The position numbers and the translations under genes are program-made. From Hyphomicrobium sp. (GTDB taxonomy: Bacteria; Pseudomonadota; Alphaproteobacteria; Rhizobiales; Hyphomicrobiaceae): DNA of 61,014 bases. Location of the stretch: assembly GCA_022843145.1 (NCBI GenBank), contig JALHOF010000009.1, forward strand, positions 1 through 61,014, written 5' to 3'. The notes under the pieces are model-generated. The model did not search any database, had not been told where the DNA came from, and saw only the letters and a list, made by a program, of their open reading frames with translations. Shown here one piece after another: positions 8,855 through 17,426 of the stretch; positions within the stretch are counted from its first letter, which is position 1, and the number at the start of each line of letters is the position of its first letter.

Positions 8855-9789
8855 TCTCGCGCCGCACGTTGCTCAAGTGGATGGCCGGGCTCGGCGTATC
8901 CGGCATGGCTCTCGGCGGGTACGCGCTGGCCGAGCCGTTCCGGCTGAACGTCACGCGGTATCGCATCACGCCCACGGGCTGGCCGCCTGGGCTCTCTCTC
9001 AAGCTCGCGATCATCGCCGATCTGCACGCGGTCGAGCCGTGGACCGGCGAGGAGCGCATCGAGCACATCGTCGCCGAGACCAACGCTCTCGGTGCGGATG
9101 CGGTGCTGCTTCTCGGCGATTACGTGGCGGGGCATCGCATCGGCCGCTTCGGGCGTCCGGTGCCGGATATCGTGTGGGCGGCCGCGTTGGCGCGGCTCAA
9201 GGCGCCGCTCGGGGTGCATGCGGTGCTCGGCAATCACGACTGGTGGGCCGAGATCGACGTGCAGCGCGCGCGCAAGGGGCCGACCGCGGCGGGTCGTGCG
9301 CTCGAGGCGGCTGGTATCCCGGTCTATGAGAACAAAGCGCTGCGCTTCCGCAAGAACGGCCAGCCGTTCTGGATTGCCGGGCTCGGCGACCAGTGGGCGT
9401 TCTGGCCGAAGCCCGAAGAATATCGCAGCTTCGCGCTGCGCGGTAAGCGCGACTACACGGGTGTCCATGATCTCGACGGCACGTTGCGCCAGGTGACGGA
9501 CCGCGCACCGGTAATCCTGATGGCGCACGAGCCGGATATTTTCCCGGACGTGCCGGACCGGGTTGCCCTGACGGTTTCGGGGCACACGCACGGCGGGCAG
9601 ATCAGGATCGCCGGGTTTGCACCGGTCGTGCCATCGAAATTCGGTCGGCGCTACGCCTACGGGCATATCGTCGAGGACGGACGCAACCTCGTGGTGTCGG
9701 GCGGACTGGGGCTGTCGGGCATTCCGGTGCGGTTCGGCTCTGCGCCGGAAATCGTCGTCGTGGATCTCGAAGCCGGCGTGGCGGGCTGA
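8851..9789 (+). CDS. Tat-exported calcineurin-like metallophosphoesterase (YkuE-type)
   Basis: 312 residues. The N-terminus [15 protein letters not shown] carries a twin-arginine motif and hydrophobic core, so export by Tat is likely. Metallophosphoesterase motifs follow in order: IADLHA (DxH), [10 protein letters not shown] (GD), VLGNHDWW (GNHD), LMAHEPD and SGHTHGGQ (GHTH). The YkuE-like branch, known as membrane-associated UDP-diacylglucosamine or general phosphodiesterases, is the closest by layout; the substrate is not clear. It overlaps ruvB and is probably cotranscribed with it. Confidence 0.88.
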   Translation: MISRRTLLKWMAGLGVSGMALGGYALAEPFRLNVTRYRITPTGWPPGLSLKLAIIADLHAVEPWTGEERIEHIVAETNALGADAVLLLGDYVAGHRIGRFGRPVPDIVWAAALARLKAPLGVHAVLGNHDWWAEIDVQRARKGPTAAGRALEAAGIPVYENKALRFRKNGQPFWIAGLGDQWAFWPKPEEYRSFALRGKRDYTGVHDLDGTLRQVTDRAPVILMAHEPDIFPDVPDRVALTVSGHTHGGQIRIAGFAPVVPSKFGRRYAYGHIVEDGRNLVVSGGLGLSGIPVRFGSAPEIVVVDLEAGVAG

Positions 9790-9855
9790 ACCGATCCCCG
9801 TCTGGTGCGTTGTCGTGCGAGAGCATATCTTGCGCGAGACACGACGAACCCCGAC

Positions 9856-10284
9856 ATGACAGTCATGATAAAACAGACTTCAGATCTATCGGCGACGATG
9901 ATCATCGCTCTCATGGTCGTCGCAGTCTGGGTCGTCGCAGTCTGGGCGTTGGCCAGCCCCGCGCGCGCCCAATACGACCGCGACGGGAAGTACGTGCCGT
10001 CGCCCATGGGCGTTCCCGCCGATCCCTACGCCAAGCCGATCCCGAATTACTCCGGCAAGCCGGGTGCGGGCATCGGAACTCCGGTGTGGCCGCGCATCGA
10101 GCCCTATCAGCAACCCAACGCGCTCGCTCCAAGGCCGCAGGTTCCGATCACGCGGAGACCGAGCAACTCGCTGCCGGTCAAGCTCGACGCCGAGCAATGC
10201 GAGGAAGGTTGGTCGAAGTCGACGCCGATCCCGCGCGTCGAGTTCAACCGCCGTTGCCGCGTCATCCTGCGCAAGAAGCGTTGA
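9856..10284 (+). CDS. Exported Pro-rich hypothetical protein
   Basis: 142 residues from the ATG at 9856. A hydrophobic stretch (residues 13-33) ends in SPARAQ, a good signal-peptidase site, followed by a mature part rich in Pro and Tyr (YVPSPMGVPADPYAKPIPNY) and a C-terminal basic end with two cysteines (Cys in EQCEEGW and NRRCRV) that could form a disulfide. The signal segment contains a perfect 15-bp tandem duplication (9917-9946) encoding VVAVW twice. No family recognised. Confidence 0.7.
   Translation: MTVMIKQTSDLSATMIIALMVVAVWVVAVWALASPARAQYDRDGKYVPSPMGVPADPYAKPIPNYSGKPGAGIGTPVWPRIEPYQQPNALAPRPQVPITRRPSNSLPVKLDAEQCEEGWSKSTPIPRVEFNRRCRVILRKKR
9917..9946 (+). repeat. 15-bp perfect tandem duplication in a signal-peptide segment
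   Basis: GTCGTCGCAGTCTGG occurs twice in a row, in frame, adding five residues (VVAVW) to the hydrophobic core of the exported protein at 9856-10284. Confidence 0.9.
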
Positions 10285-10351
10285 TGGTCTCGATCATTGG
10301 TCTCATCGCGGAGCCCTTGCTTCGCGCCGCGCCGGATGCGACACGGGCGCG

Positions 10352-10861
10352 ATGACACAGACAAAACCGACTGAGACAAATCCGGCGCCGCATGTTCCGC
10401 GCAACTGGCCAGATATCGCGGGCCGCATTGTCGAGGACGCGACGGGTCGCCACCATGTGCTGCCAGTGCGGGTCTATTTCGAGGATACCGACTTCGCGCA
10501 GGTCGTCTACCATGCGAGCTATGTCCGCTGGTGCGAGCGCGGTCGCTCGGACTTCCTGCGTCTACTCGGCCACGACGCGCGCCGCTTGATCGACGGCAGC
10601 GACAGCCACGAACCGGCGGCGTTCGTCGTCCGCCGCATGAACATGGATTACTTCCGGCCCGGCCGTATCGACGACCTGCTCGAGGTCGAGACGCGGGTGA
10701 AAGAGATCGGCGGCGCTTCACTGACGCTGACGCAGACGGTGATGCGCGACGGTCAGCGACTGTTCGAGGCCGAGGTCGTGCTGGTGCTGGTCGCGGTGTC
10801 CGGCAAGCCGCTCCGTCTGTCGGAGGTGATCCGCGCCGCGTTCGGCGGGGCGGCGCCCTAG
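10352..10861 (+). CDS. ybgC: Tol-Pal associated acyl-CoA thioesterase YbgC
   Basis: Hotdog-fold thioesterase of the 4-hydroxybenzoyl-CoA type. The active-site segment VYFEDTDFAQVVYHASYVRW, with the catalytic Asp in DTD, is classic for YbgC; later MNMDYFRPGRIDDLLEVETR also fits. In E. coli it hydrolyses short acyl-CoAs and associates with phospholipid enzymes at the inner membrane. The protein has an N-terminal extension of about 35 residues. Normally it abuts tolQ; here two other genes stand between. Its TAG stop shares bases with the stop of the convergent DUF5063 gene. Confidence 0.92.
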   Translation: MTQTKPTETNPAPHVPRNWPDIAGRIVEDATGRHHVLPVRVYFEDTDFAQVVYHASYVRWCERGRSDFLRLLGHDARRLIDGSDSHEPAAFVVRRMNMDYFRPGRIDDLLEVETRVKEIGGASLTLTQTVMRDGQRLFEAEVVLVLVAVSGKPLRLSEVIRAAFGGAAP

Positions 10862-11367
10862 CAGCCGAATAGCACGAAGTGCAGGTAACTACGGACGTCC
10901 GCCAAGTGGCGGCCCCAGTGATGCTCGAAGCCGAAGCGGAAGGTCCAGGCGGCATCTTCCGCCGTCGTATTGCGCAATCTCCAGCCCACCTCGCGAAGTT
11001 CTCCCGCGATGTCTGAAAGGTCGTCGATTGCATCGCCCATTAGGATCTCTGTATCTGGATCGGGGAGCGGCGTGACAACGGCGTAAAGGCCGAACGAAGG
11101 GAAAGTCGCGCCGAGTTCAGACCTGAGCTGTTTGTAGTTTGAACGAGGTGCATGGGGATGATCGGCGTCGGCGCGCGTGGTCTTTGTCGCATGATAGGCA
11201 ACAGCCAACCCGTCGAGTGCCGCCAGCAATCGCGCCAGTTGCTGGGTCTCGTCGGACTCGGCGCGCCCATCGTGAGGCGGCGGAGCGATCGCCACCTCGA
11301 ATTCCGTTATGGCTGCCTTCATCGCGGCTACGCACATGCCATCACCAGCCTCGACCCGAGTAGACAT
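10858..11367 (-). CDS. DUF5063-like protein, antisense within the tol cluster
   Basis: 169 residues from ATG 11365-11367. The diagnostic C-terminal half reads MGDAIDDLSDIAGELREVGW and then FRFGFEHHWGRHLADVRSYLH, matching the DUF5063 pattern of a helical protein ending in FxHHWGxH. Function unknown. It points against ybgC and tolQ; its TAG stop and the ybgC TAG stop overlap within a CTAG, leaving no intergenic space. It starts 63 bases from the carbonic anhydrase, so they share a divergent promoter region. Confidence 0.72.
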   Translation of the reverse strand: MSTRVEAGDGMCVAAMKAAITEFEVAIAPPPHDGRAESDETQQLARLLAALDGLAVAYHATKTTRADADHPHAPRSNYKQLRSELGATFPSFGLYAVVTPLPDPDTEILMGDAIDDLSDIAGELREVGWRLRNTTAEDAAWTFRFGFEHHWGRHLADVRSYLHFVLFGC

Positions 11368-11430
11368 TGTACCGAAGTATCTCGATGATAGCGGTCGGGA
11401 AAGTTGGTGCAATGGTTGACGGGGGACGGC

Positions 11431-12093
11431 ATGACGACGGAGAAGGACGCGGGCGGCGTCGATCTCGACATCAAGGACGCCGTCGAGGGGTATCAGCGGT
11501 TCCGTCAGCACTACGATCGTGACCGCGCGTTCTTCAAGGCGCTGGCGACGAAGAAGCAGAAGCCGCGCTTGCTGTGGATCGGGTGCTCGGACAGCCGCGT
11601 CGTGCCGGCGCAGCTGACTCAAGCCGATCCCGGCGAACTGTTCGAGGTGCGCAATATCGCCAACTGCGTTCCGCCGGCGGACGCCGCCGACGATGCGGTC
11701 GGCGCGGCCATCGAATACGCGCTCGGACACCTCGGCATCGACGATATCGTGGTCTGCGGACATACCGGCTGCGGCGGCATCCAGGCACTCCTCGAACCCA
11801 TTCCTCCGGGGCGCGAGGCGCATCTCGGCCGCTGGGTCGATTATACGCGGCCGGCGCACAAGCTGATGGCGGCGGCGAAGTTCACAGGCGAGGACCGCCT
11901 GACGGCGACGGTCAAGGCGCATGTGCAGTTCCAGCTCGACAATCTGATGACCTATGAGATCGTGAGGTCAGGGTTCGTCGCCGGCAAGATCAACGTGCAC
12001 GGCTGGGTGTACGACATGAACACGGGTGAGATCCTCGCATACGACCCGGAAAGCGGCACATGGCGCGATCTGATCGACGCGCACGGCACCTGA
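11431..12093 (+). CDS. Beta-class carbonic anhydrase
   Basis: Interconverts CO2 and bicarbonate. Zinc ligands Cys52 and the Asp54-Arg56 dyad are in WIGCSDSRVVP, and His111 and Cys114 in VVCGHTGCGG; the protein also shows FEVRNIANCVPP. At 220 residues it has the usual length. The ATG at 11431 is preceded by GGGGGAC; a frame extension to TTG 11404 adds nothing useful. Its insertion between ybgC and tolQ is unusual, and it may be a late arrival in the cluster with the antisense DUF5063 gene. Confidence 0.95.
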   Translation: MTTEKDAGGVDLDIKDAVEGYQRFRQHYDRDRAFFKALATKKQKPRLLWIGCSDSRVVPAQLTQADPGELFEVRNIANCVPPADAADDAVGAAIEYALGHLGIDDIVVCGHTGCGGIQALLEPIPPGREAHLGRWVDYTRPAHKLMAAAKFTGEDRLTATVKAHVQFQLDNLMTYEIVRSGFVAGKINVHGWVYDMNTGEILAYDPESGTWRDLIDAHGT

Positions 12094-12359
12094 GCGCCGG
12101 TTTTGGGCGAGACACGGCGCTATTCTGTTGAAAAGGCGCGCTCTTGAACGCCTAAAAGATGGGATCTCGCGTCGTTGTTTGGTCATATTGCGCGGCAACA
12201 TGCCAGCTTGGTGGCGGCAGCGGATCGGGGCACCTCTGCTCGGGTTGAGTTTATGAGTGGCGGGCGCTCCGGCGCACGGCCGTAAGTGGTGTTGGCGGGT
12301 GCGGGGACCATCTCCGCTCTATCAGCGCCGCAGCCGCTGGCGATAACACGGGCAAAATC

Positions 12360-13076
12360 ATGAATCCGACGGAACTTATGAAGGGCACGCTCGATCCGGC
12401 GCACGGAGGCGGCGTACACTTCATCGAGCTGTTCTTGCAGGCGTCGCCCATCGTCAAGGGCGTGATGGTCGGGCTTTTGCTGGCATCGATCTGGTCGTGG
12501 GCCATCATCATCGAAAAGCTGTTCGCGTTCCGCCGCGCGCGGCTGGAGGCCGATAAATTCGAGCAGCTGTTTTGGTCGGGTCAATCGCTCGACGAACTCT
12601 ACACGAATTTGTCGCGCGGCCGCACAATCACCATGGGCGCGCTGTTCGTCGCCGCCATGAGGGAGTGGAAGCGCTCGGTCGAGGGCAACATCCGTGCGCT
12701 CGGCGGCATCCAGATGCGCGTCGAGAAGGTGATGGACGTCACCATCAGCCGCGAGATGGAGCGGCTCGACCGCCGGCTTCTGTTCCTCGCGACCGTTGGA
12801 TCGACTGCCCCGTTCGTCGGGTTGTTCGGCACGGTCTGGGGCATCATGACGAGTTTCCAGGCCATCGCGGTTTCGAAAAACACAAATCTCGCGGTCGTCG
12901 CACCGGGTATCGCGGAGGCGCTCTTCGCGACCGCGCTGGGTCTTCTGGCGGCGATCCCCGCCGTTGTTTTCTACAACAAGTTCCAGGCCGACTCGGCGCA
13001 GATCAGCCACCGGCTCGAAGCCTTCGCCGACGAGTTCGCGGCCATCGTGTCGCGCCAGATCGACGTCAGAAGCTAA
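12360..13076 (+). CDS. tolQ: Tol-Pal system protein TolQ
   Basis: Inner-membrane proton channel subunit homologous to ExbB and MotA. Of 238 residues, the first membrane helix is at about 28-50 (IVKGVMVGLLLASIWSWAII) and the two others lie in LFLATVGSTAPFVGLFGTVW and AEALFATALGLLAAIPAVVF, the latter two lining the TolR-binding pore. The conserved GTVWGIM and the Ala/Thr-rich third helix are present. First gene of tolQRAB here; 266 bases separate it from the carbonic anhydrase, room for a promoter. Confidence 0.97.
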   Translation: MNPTELMKGTLDPAHGGGVHFIELFLQASPIVKGVMVGLLLASIWSWAIIIEKLFAFRRARLEADKFEQLFWSGQSLDELYTNLSRGRTITMGALFVAAMREWKRSVEGNIRALGGIQMRVEKVMDVTISREMERLDRRLLFLATVGSTAPFVGLFGTVWGIMTSFQAIAVSKNTNLAVVAPGIAEALFATALGLLAAIPAVVFYNKFQADSAQISHRLEAFADEFAAIVSRQIDVRS

Positions 13077-13099
13077 TCCAGCGCTAAGGCGGACACGGC

Positions 13100-13561
13100 A
13101 TGGGCGCGAGCCTCAAGGTCAATACCGGCGGCAGTGGCGGACGCAGGAGGCGAGGACGCCGAAGTGCGCCGATGAGCGAGATCAACGTGACGCCGTTCGT
13201 CGACGTGATGCTCGTGCTGCTGATCATCTTCATGGTCGCGGCCCCGCTGTTGCAGGTCGGCGTGCCGATCGAATTGCCGCAATCGAAGGGCAAACAGCTC
13301 GAGCAGCCGAAGCAGGAGCCGCTGGCGATCTCGGTCAAGGCCAACGGCGACGTGTACATCGGCGAGACGGCGGTCAAGCTCGACGAGCTGGCGGCCAAAT
13401 TGAAGTCGATCGCGCAGAACCGGAAGGGCGAGGAAGAGCCGATCTACGTGCGCGGCGACAAGGGCACGACGTACGGAGTGGTGATGAAGGTCATGGGGCG
13501 CATCAGCGCCGGCGGGTTCAAGAAAGTCTCGCTCGTGACCGAGGTGGAAGACGGAGGCTGA
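13100..13561 (+). CDS. tolR: Tol-Pal system protein TolR
   Basis: 153 residues, ExbD/TolR family. The short basic cytoplasmic N-terminus precedes SEINVTPFVDVMLVLLIIFM, which contains the functionally critical Asp in the single membrane helix; the periplasmic domain follows (APLLQVGVPIELPQ). Works with TolQ to convert proton flow into motion of TolA. Confidence 0.96.
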   Translation: MGASLKVNTGGSGGRRRRGRRSAPMSEINVTPFVDVMLVLLIIFMVAAPLLQVGVPIELPQSKGKQLEQPKQEPLAISVKANGDVYIGETAVKLDELAAKLKSIAQNRKGEEEPIYVRGDKGTTYGVVMKVMGRISAGGFKKVSLVTEVEDGG

Positions 13562-13567
13562 GGCGCG

Positions 13568-14710
13568 GTGCAGGTGGGATTGGCCATCTCGTTTCTTCTG
13601 CATCTCGGGATCCTGGCGTGGGCACTGATCACGATCCAGGGCACACCCGAGTTGAAGGCGGACGAGGCTGTGCCGATTTCCGTCGCCATCGTGACGCCGT
13701 CCGAGCTGACGCGGATGAAGCAGGGCGACGAGTACGCCAAGGAACTCGACGCCAAGCCCAAGGATACGCCGTCGCCGGACAATTCGAAGCTCGACACCAA
13801 GAAGCCGCAGCAGACCGCCGCGCCGCCGCCCCCACCACCGCCAGCCGCAGAGCCGCCCCCGCCGCCGCCAGAACCTGCGAAGGCCGAGCCCGCTAAGCCC
13901 GAGCCGCCGAAGCCCGATCCCATCGAGGAGAAGATCGCCGCGCTGGCCAAGGAACCGCCGCCGCCACCGCCCGAGCCCGCGCCAGGACCGACGCCTGAGG
14001 AGAAGCGGCTGCTCGAGGAAAGGCTCGAGCAGGAACAGCGCAAGGCCGAGGAAGCTGCGGAGCAGCGGAAAGCCAAGGAAGCCGAGGAGAAGGCACGCGC
14101 CGAGGCCAAAGCGAAAGCGGATGCCAAGGCGAAGGCGGACGCCAAGGCCAAGGCTGATGCCAAAGCCAAGGCGGACGCCAAGGCGAAGGCGCTGGCCAAA
14201 GCCAAGGAAGATGCCAAGACCAAGGAACTCAACCTCGAACAGTTGGCCCAGGCGATCGCCAAGGCTCCCGACGACGCGCAGCAGAAGGCGCTGCTCGACA
14301 AGGATCCGACCAAACGCGGCCAGCAGGCGGCGGGCACCAATCCGGACACCAAGCACACCGGCCGCACCGCCGGCACGACGGACGGCAAGGATCAGGTGCT
14401 GTCAGCGCGCGAGGCGGACATCTTGAAAGGACAGCTTAACGCCCAGTTGAAGCAGTGCTGGCGTTTGCCGGGTGGCGGCGGCGGCCCCGATACGCCGATC
14501 GTTCGGCTCGCCTGGAAAATGCGTCCGGATGGGTCGCTCGACGGCGATCCGCGCGTGCTCCAGCCGCAAAATAGCCCGGCTTTCCAGGTTGCTGCGGAGG
14601 CGGCGTTGCGCGCGGTCAGAACCTGCGCGCCGTTCCGCCTGCCCACCGACAAGTATGCCGCATGGGGCAACATCACCGACTGGGAGTTCGATCCGCGCCA
14701 GATGTTCTAG
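13568..14710 (+). CDS. tolA: Tol-Pal system protein TolA
   Basis: Spans the periplasm from the inner membrane to Pal. GTG start; a single membrane helix at residues 5-22 (AISFLLHLGILAWALITI), then a Pro/Glu-rich stretch with long proline runs (about 80-145), an Ala/Lys/Glu helix with four near-perfect KADAKA repeats (about 180-210), and a C-terminal TonB-like domain from about 275 (LKGQLNAQLKQCWRLPGG). Length of 380 residues is usual for alphaproteobacteria. It starts six bases after tolR. Confidence 0.93.
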   Translation: MQVGLAISFLLHLGILAWALITIQGTPELKADEAVPISVAIVTPSELTRMKQGDEYAKELDAKPKDTPSPDNSKLDTKKPQQTAAPPPPPPPAAEPPPPPPEPAKAEPAKPEPPKPDPIEEKIAALAKEPPPPPPEPAPGPTPEEKRLLEERLEQEQRKAEEAAEQRKAKEAEEKARAEAKAKADAKAKADAKAKADAKAKADAKAKALAKAKEDAKTKELNLEQLAQAIAKAPDDAQQKALLDKDPTKRGQQAAGTNPDTKHTGRTAGTTDGKDQVLSAREADILKGQLNAQLKQCWRLPGGGGGPDTPIVRLAWKMRPDGSLDGDPRVLQPQNSPAFQVAAEAALRAVRTCAPFRLPTDKYAAWGNITDWEFDPRQMF

Positions 14711-14833
14711 CCAATGGTTCCGCGAAGACGCATCGGTCGTCCCGCTTTTTCGGTGCATGTGGTTGAGACGAGCCGGCGCGGCGCAACTAGTCTACGACTT
14801 GAAATTACGATGACGAGCACAACAGGAATTGCG

Positions 14834-16384
14834 ATGACCGATGCCGTGAGACTGAGCAACGGAAGCCATCTGACGCCGCGTCCGGCACGGTCCGCACCTT
14901 ATCTGTCCGCGTTGCGACCGATGCTGGCGGCCGTCGTAGCATTGACTTTGATCGGTCCGATGACGACGGCTGAGGCGCAGCGGCGCGATGACAGCTATCG
15001 GCCGCCCGCCAGCCAGGGTGGAGGCGGCGGACTCGATGGACAGCTGCGCGCGCAGGGCGGAACGCCGGTCGCGCCGCCTGCCGGGAACGCAGGCAATGGC
15101 GGTGGCGGTAGTGCCGGGGGCGGGGGGGGCGGCATAACCGCTGGCGGCGGTCTCTCGGGGCGCACCACGCAAGGCACGATCGCGCCAATCCCGATCGCCG
15201 TTCCGTTGTTCCTCAGTGACGATCCCAAGCTCGCGAGCGATGTCGCCAACGTCGTCGTCGGTGATCTCGAGCGCTCGGGTCTGTTCAGCCCCCTCGACCG
15301 CGCGTCGTATCTCGAACAGATCCGTGATCTCAACGCCGCGCCGCGGTTCCCCGATTGGCGAGCGATTCGCGCCGACGCTCTGGTCGTGGGTCGCGTGACG
15401 CGCGGCGCTGACGGGCGGCTTTCGACGGAGTTCCGGCTCTGGGACGTCGCATCGGGCAAACAGCTTGCCGGCCAGCGGTTCGCCACAGCGGCCCAGAACT
15501 GGCGCCGGGTCGGGCACATCATCGCCGATCAGGTGTACGAGCGGTTGACCGGCGAGAAGGGCTATTTCGATACGCGCGTGGTCTATGTCGACGAGACAGG
15601 CCCGAAGGAAAAGCGGGTGAAGCGCCTCGCGATCATGGACCAGGACGGCGCCAACGTCCGGCTGCTGAGCCAGGGTCAGGAACTGGTGCTGACGCCGCGG
15701 TTCTCGCCGACGACGCAGGAAATCGCGTTCATGTCGTACACGCGTGACCAGCCGCGCGTCGTGCTGATGAACTTGGAGACCGGGCAGCGGCAGGTCGTCG
15801 GCGACTTTCCGGGCATGACGTTCGCGCCGCGATTCTCGCCTGACGGTCAGCGCATCGTCATGAGCCTTCAGGACGGCGCCAATTCGTCGATCAACGAACT
15901 CGACCTCAAGAGCCGCCAAACCCGGCGGTTGACCAGCTCGAATGCGATCGACACCGCGCCGTGTTTTTCGCCCGACGGGCGGCAGATCGCATTCGAGAGC
16001 GACCGTGACGGCACCCAGCAGATTTTCACGATGAACTCGGACGGGTCCGGTGTGCGCCGGATCAGTTCGGGCGACGGCCGCTATTCAACGCCTGTCTGGT
16101 CGCCGCGCGGAGACTACATCGCGTTTACCAAGCAACTTGGCGGCCGGTTCCTGATCGGCGTGATGCGCCCCGACGGCTCGGGCGAACGCATCCTGACCGA
16201 GGGCTTTCACAACGAGGGGCCGACCTGGGCGCCCAACGGCCGCGTGCTGATGTTCTTCCGCGAAGGGCAGGGCGCGGGCGCCGGGCCGCGAATCTATTCG
16301 GTCGATCTCACGGGCTACAACGAGCGAGTCGTCCAGACTCCGTCGTTCGCCTCGGACCCGGCGTGGTCGCCTGTGCTCAATTGA
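14834..16384 (+). CDS. tolB: Tol-Pal system beta-propeller protein TolB
   Basis: Periplasmic protein that binds Pal and OmpA. The ATG at 14834 is chosen because AGGAA lies six bases upstream; upstream in-frame ATGs exist. A signal peptide ends near MTTAEAQ. Unusually, a Gly-rich linker of some 60 residues ([10 protein letters not shown] ... [10 protein letters not shown]) lies between the signal peptide and the N-terminal domain, which starts around [17 protein letters not shown]. The six-bladed propeller repeats follow ([46 protein letters not shown]). 516 residues, longer than the usual 430-450 because of the linker. Confidence 0.95.
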   Translation: MTDAVRLSNGSHLTPRPARSAPYLSALRPMLAAVVALTLIGPMTTAEAQRRDDSYRPPASQGGGGGLDGQLRAQGGTPVAPPAGNAGNGGGGSAGGGGGGITAGGGLSGRTTQGTIAPIPIAVPLFLSDDPKLASDVANVVVGDLERSGLFSPLDRASYLEQIRDLNAAPRFPDWRAIRADALVVGRVTRGADGRLSTEFRLWDVASGKQLAGQRFATAAQNWRRVGHIIADQVYERLTGEKGYFDTRVVYVDETGPKEKRVKRLAIMDQDGANVRLLSQGQELVLTPRFSPTTQEIAFMSYTRDQPRVVLMNLETGQRQVVGDFPGMTFAPRFSPDGQRIVMSLQDGANSSINELDLKSRQTRRLTSSNAIDTAPCFSPDGRQIAFESDRDGTQQIFTMNSDGSGVRRISSGDGRYSTPVWSPRGDYIAFTKQLGGRFLIGVMRPDGSGERILTEGFHNEGPTWAPNGRVLMFFREGQGAGAGPRIYSVDLTGYNERVVQTPSFASDPAWSPVLN

Positions 16385-16638
16385 ATGCTATCTCCCGCGG
16401 TGCCGGAACTTGGCAATCCCGCAGCATCGCGGGGGTATGCTTTGTTGATCGAAATCAATGAATTGAGTGCAGTTACGATTGCCTCCGGCGGGGGTACGGG
16501 GCAGCAATGTCTCGCGTGTCATTTTCGCATCTCTTGCGTTGCAAAACAGGCGGATAGGTCCCTCAGTTCTTGATCGAACCGGCGGCTGCCTTTACCCCAG
16601 TACGTGGCTAGTGCCGAACAAGTATCAGGAGATTGACC

Positions 16639-16776
16639 ATGCAGGGTGTGAAGGGGCTGATCGTTATTTCGGCGGTTGTGACGGCCGTTGCTCTTGGAGC
16701 GTGCCGTCGTGAAGTTCCGCATACGCCGATGAAGCTCGGTGCCGACGTGCCTGCCGCTGCGACGGTGGCTCGCTAA
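16639..16776 (+). CDS. Mini-lipoprotein A of the tol-pal cluster (45 residues)
   Basis: A tiny gene with a good ribosome binding site (CAGGAGA, eight bases before ATG). The protein has a lipoprotein signal peptide with lipobox LGAC (Cys22), leaving a mature lipopeptide of 24 residues, CRREVPHTPMKLGADVPAAA and four more, ending in Arg. The next gene is its close paralogue. There is no recognised domain. Its position between tolB and pal suggests an outer-membrane anchored peptide working beside Pal, but that is inference from position only. Confidence 0.85.
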   Translation: MQGVKGLIVISAVVTAVALGACRREVPHTPMKLGADVPAAATVAR

Positions 16777-16817
16777 CGTACGGCCCGATAGCCAAGAACA
16801 GCAAAGGAGAATTTCCA

Positions 16818-16946
16818 ATGAAGGGCGCTCTTATCGTCGCCACGATCGTTGCGGCTGTTGCTCTTGGCGCGTGCCGCAAAGAGGTTCCCCATTCGCCGAT
16901 GAAGCTCGGCGCTGAGGTTCCCGCGGCTGCCCAGGCAGCTCGCTAA
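16818..16946 (+). CDS. Mini-lipoprotein B, tandem paralogue (42 residues)
   Basis: Begins 41 bases after its paralogue, with AAAGGAGA as ribosome binding site. Lipobox LGAC (Cys19); the mature peptide CRKEVPHSPMKLGAEVPAAA plus four residues ends in Arg. Against paralogue A the mature parts share the CR-(R/K)-EVPH-(T/S)-PMKLGA-(D/E)-VPAAA frame, differing mainly by conservative changes, which indicates a duplication under purifying selection. A strong terminator follows 49 bases later, so the pair probably forms a separate small transcript or the end of the tolB one. Confidence 0.87.
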   Translation: MKGALIVATIVAAVALGACRKEVPHSPMKLGAEVPAAAQAAR

Positions 16947-16994
16947 GCGGCTCCGGTTCGATACCGCGCAAGCGGTGGATGACCGACGTGACAT

Positions 16995-17038
16995 AAGACC
17001 GACCAGTGTCCGCAACCGCGGGAACTGGTCGGTCTTTT
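16995..17038 (+). terminator. Strong Rho-independent terminator
   Basis: Perfect 12-bp stem AGACCGACCAGT (16996-17007) / ACTGGTCGGTCT (17024-17035) with a 16-base loop and a TTTT run. It ends the tolQRAB/mini-lipoprotein transcript, so pal is transcribed separately. Confidence 0.92.
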
Positions 17039-17426
17039 GTATTTTGGGCCTCGTGTTTCAAGCCGGCCGTGCTGTGCGCCAGAACCTTGAACCCGCGCGA
17101 TTCGTTGGTGGGAAGGCTGGATCTCGCCGGGGCGGTGCGCATCGCGCGCATGCCACGGTTGCGGCGGTTGTGCATCGCTATCCACAGCGTTGCGCGCCCG
17201 ACGGATGGCGCCGCGGCTCGCGACTCCGTATGTCCGATAGCTCAGTCGGCGGGTTTGCGGGTCTGGCCGAAGTGTTTTGCCCGCATGCGGCGTTTCGCTG
17301 CGTATTTTTGTGACGTCGGCCACATTTTCGCGCGCCGGGCGCGGTAGATGCTCGACAGTCGGGATCATTTTGACGGCGCAATGAGCGGGAACGCCTCTGC
17401 GCTTCAGGGAATGAAAGGGGTTCACT
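17039..17426. other. Intergenic region upstream of pal
   Basis: 388 bases between the terminator and pal. TTTTGACGG at about 17368 could be a -35 element for pal, but no good -10 follows. A stretch near 17227 (GATAGCTCAGTCGG) recalls a tRNA D-arm but is not part of a tRNA. GAAAGGGG just before 17427 is the pal ribosome binding site. Confidence 0.4.

Noticed and set aside
17227-17300. tRNA-like D-arm (GATAGCTCAGTCGG) in the pal upstream region
   Set aside because: No acceptor-stem partner, no anticodon arm and no GGTTCGA-type T-arm follow at the correct distances.
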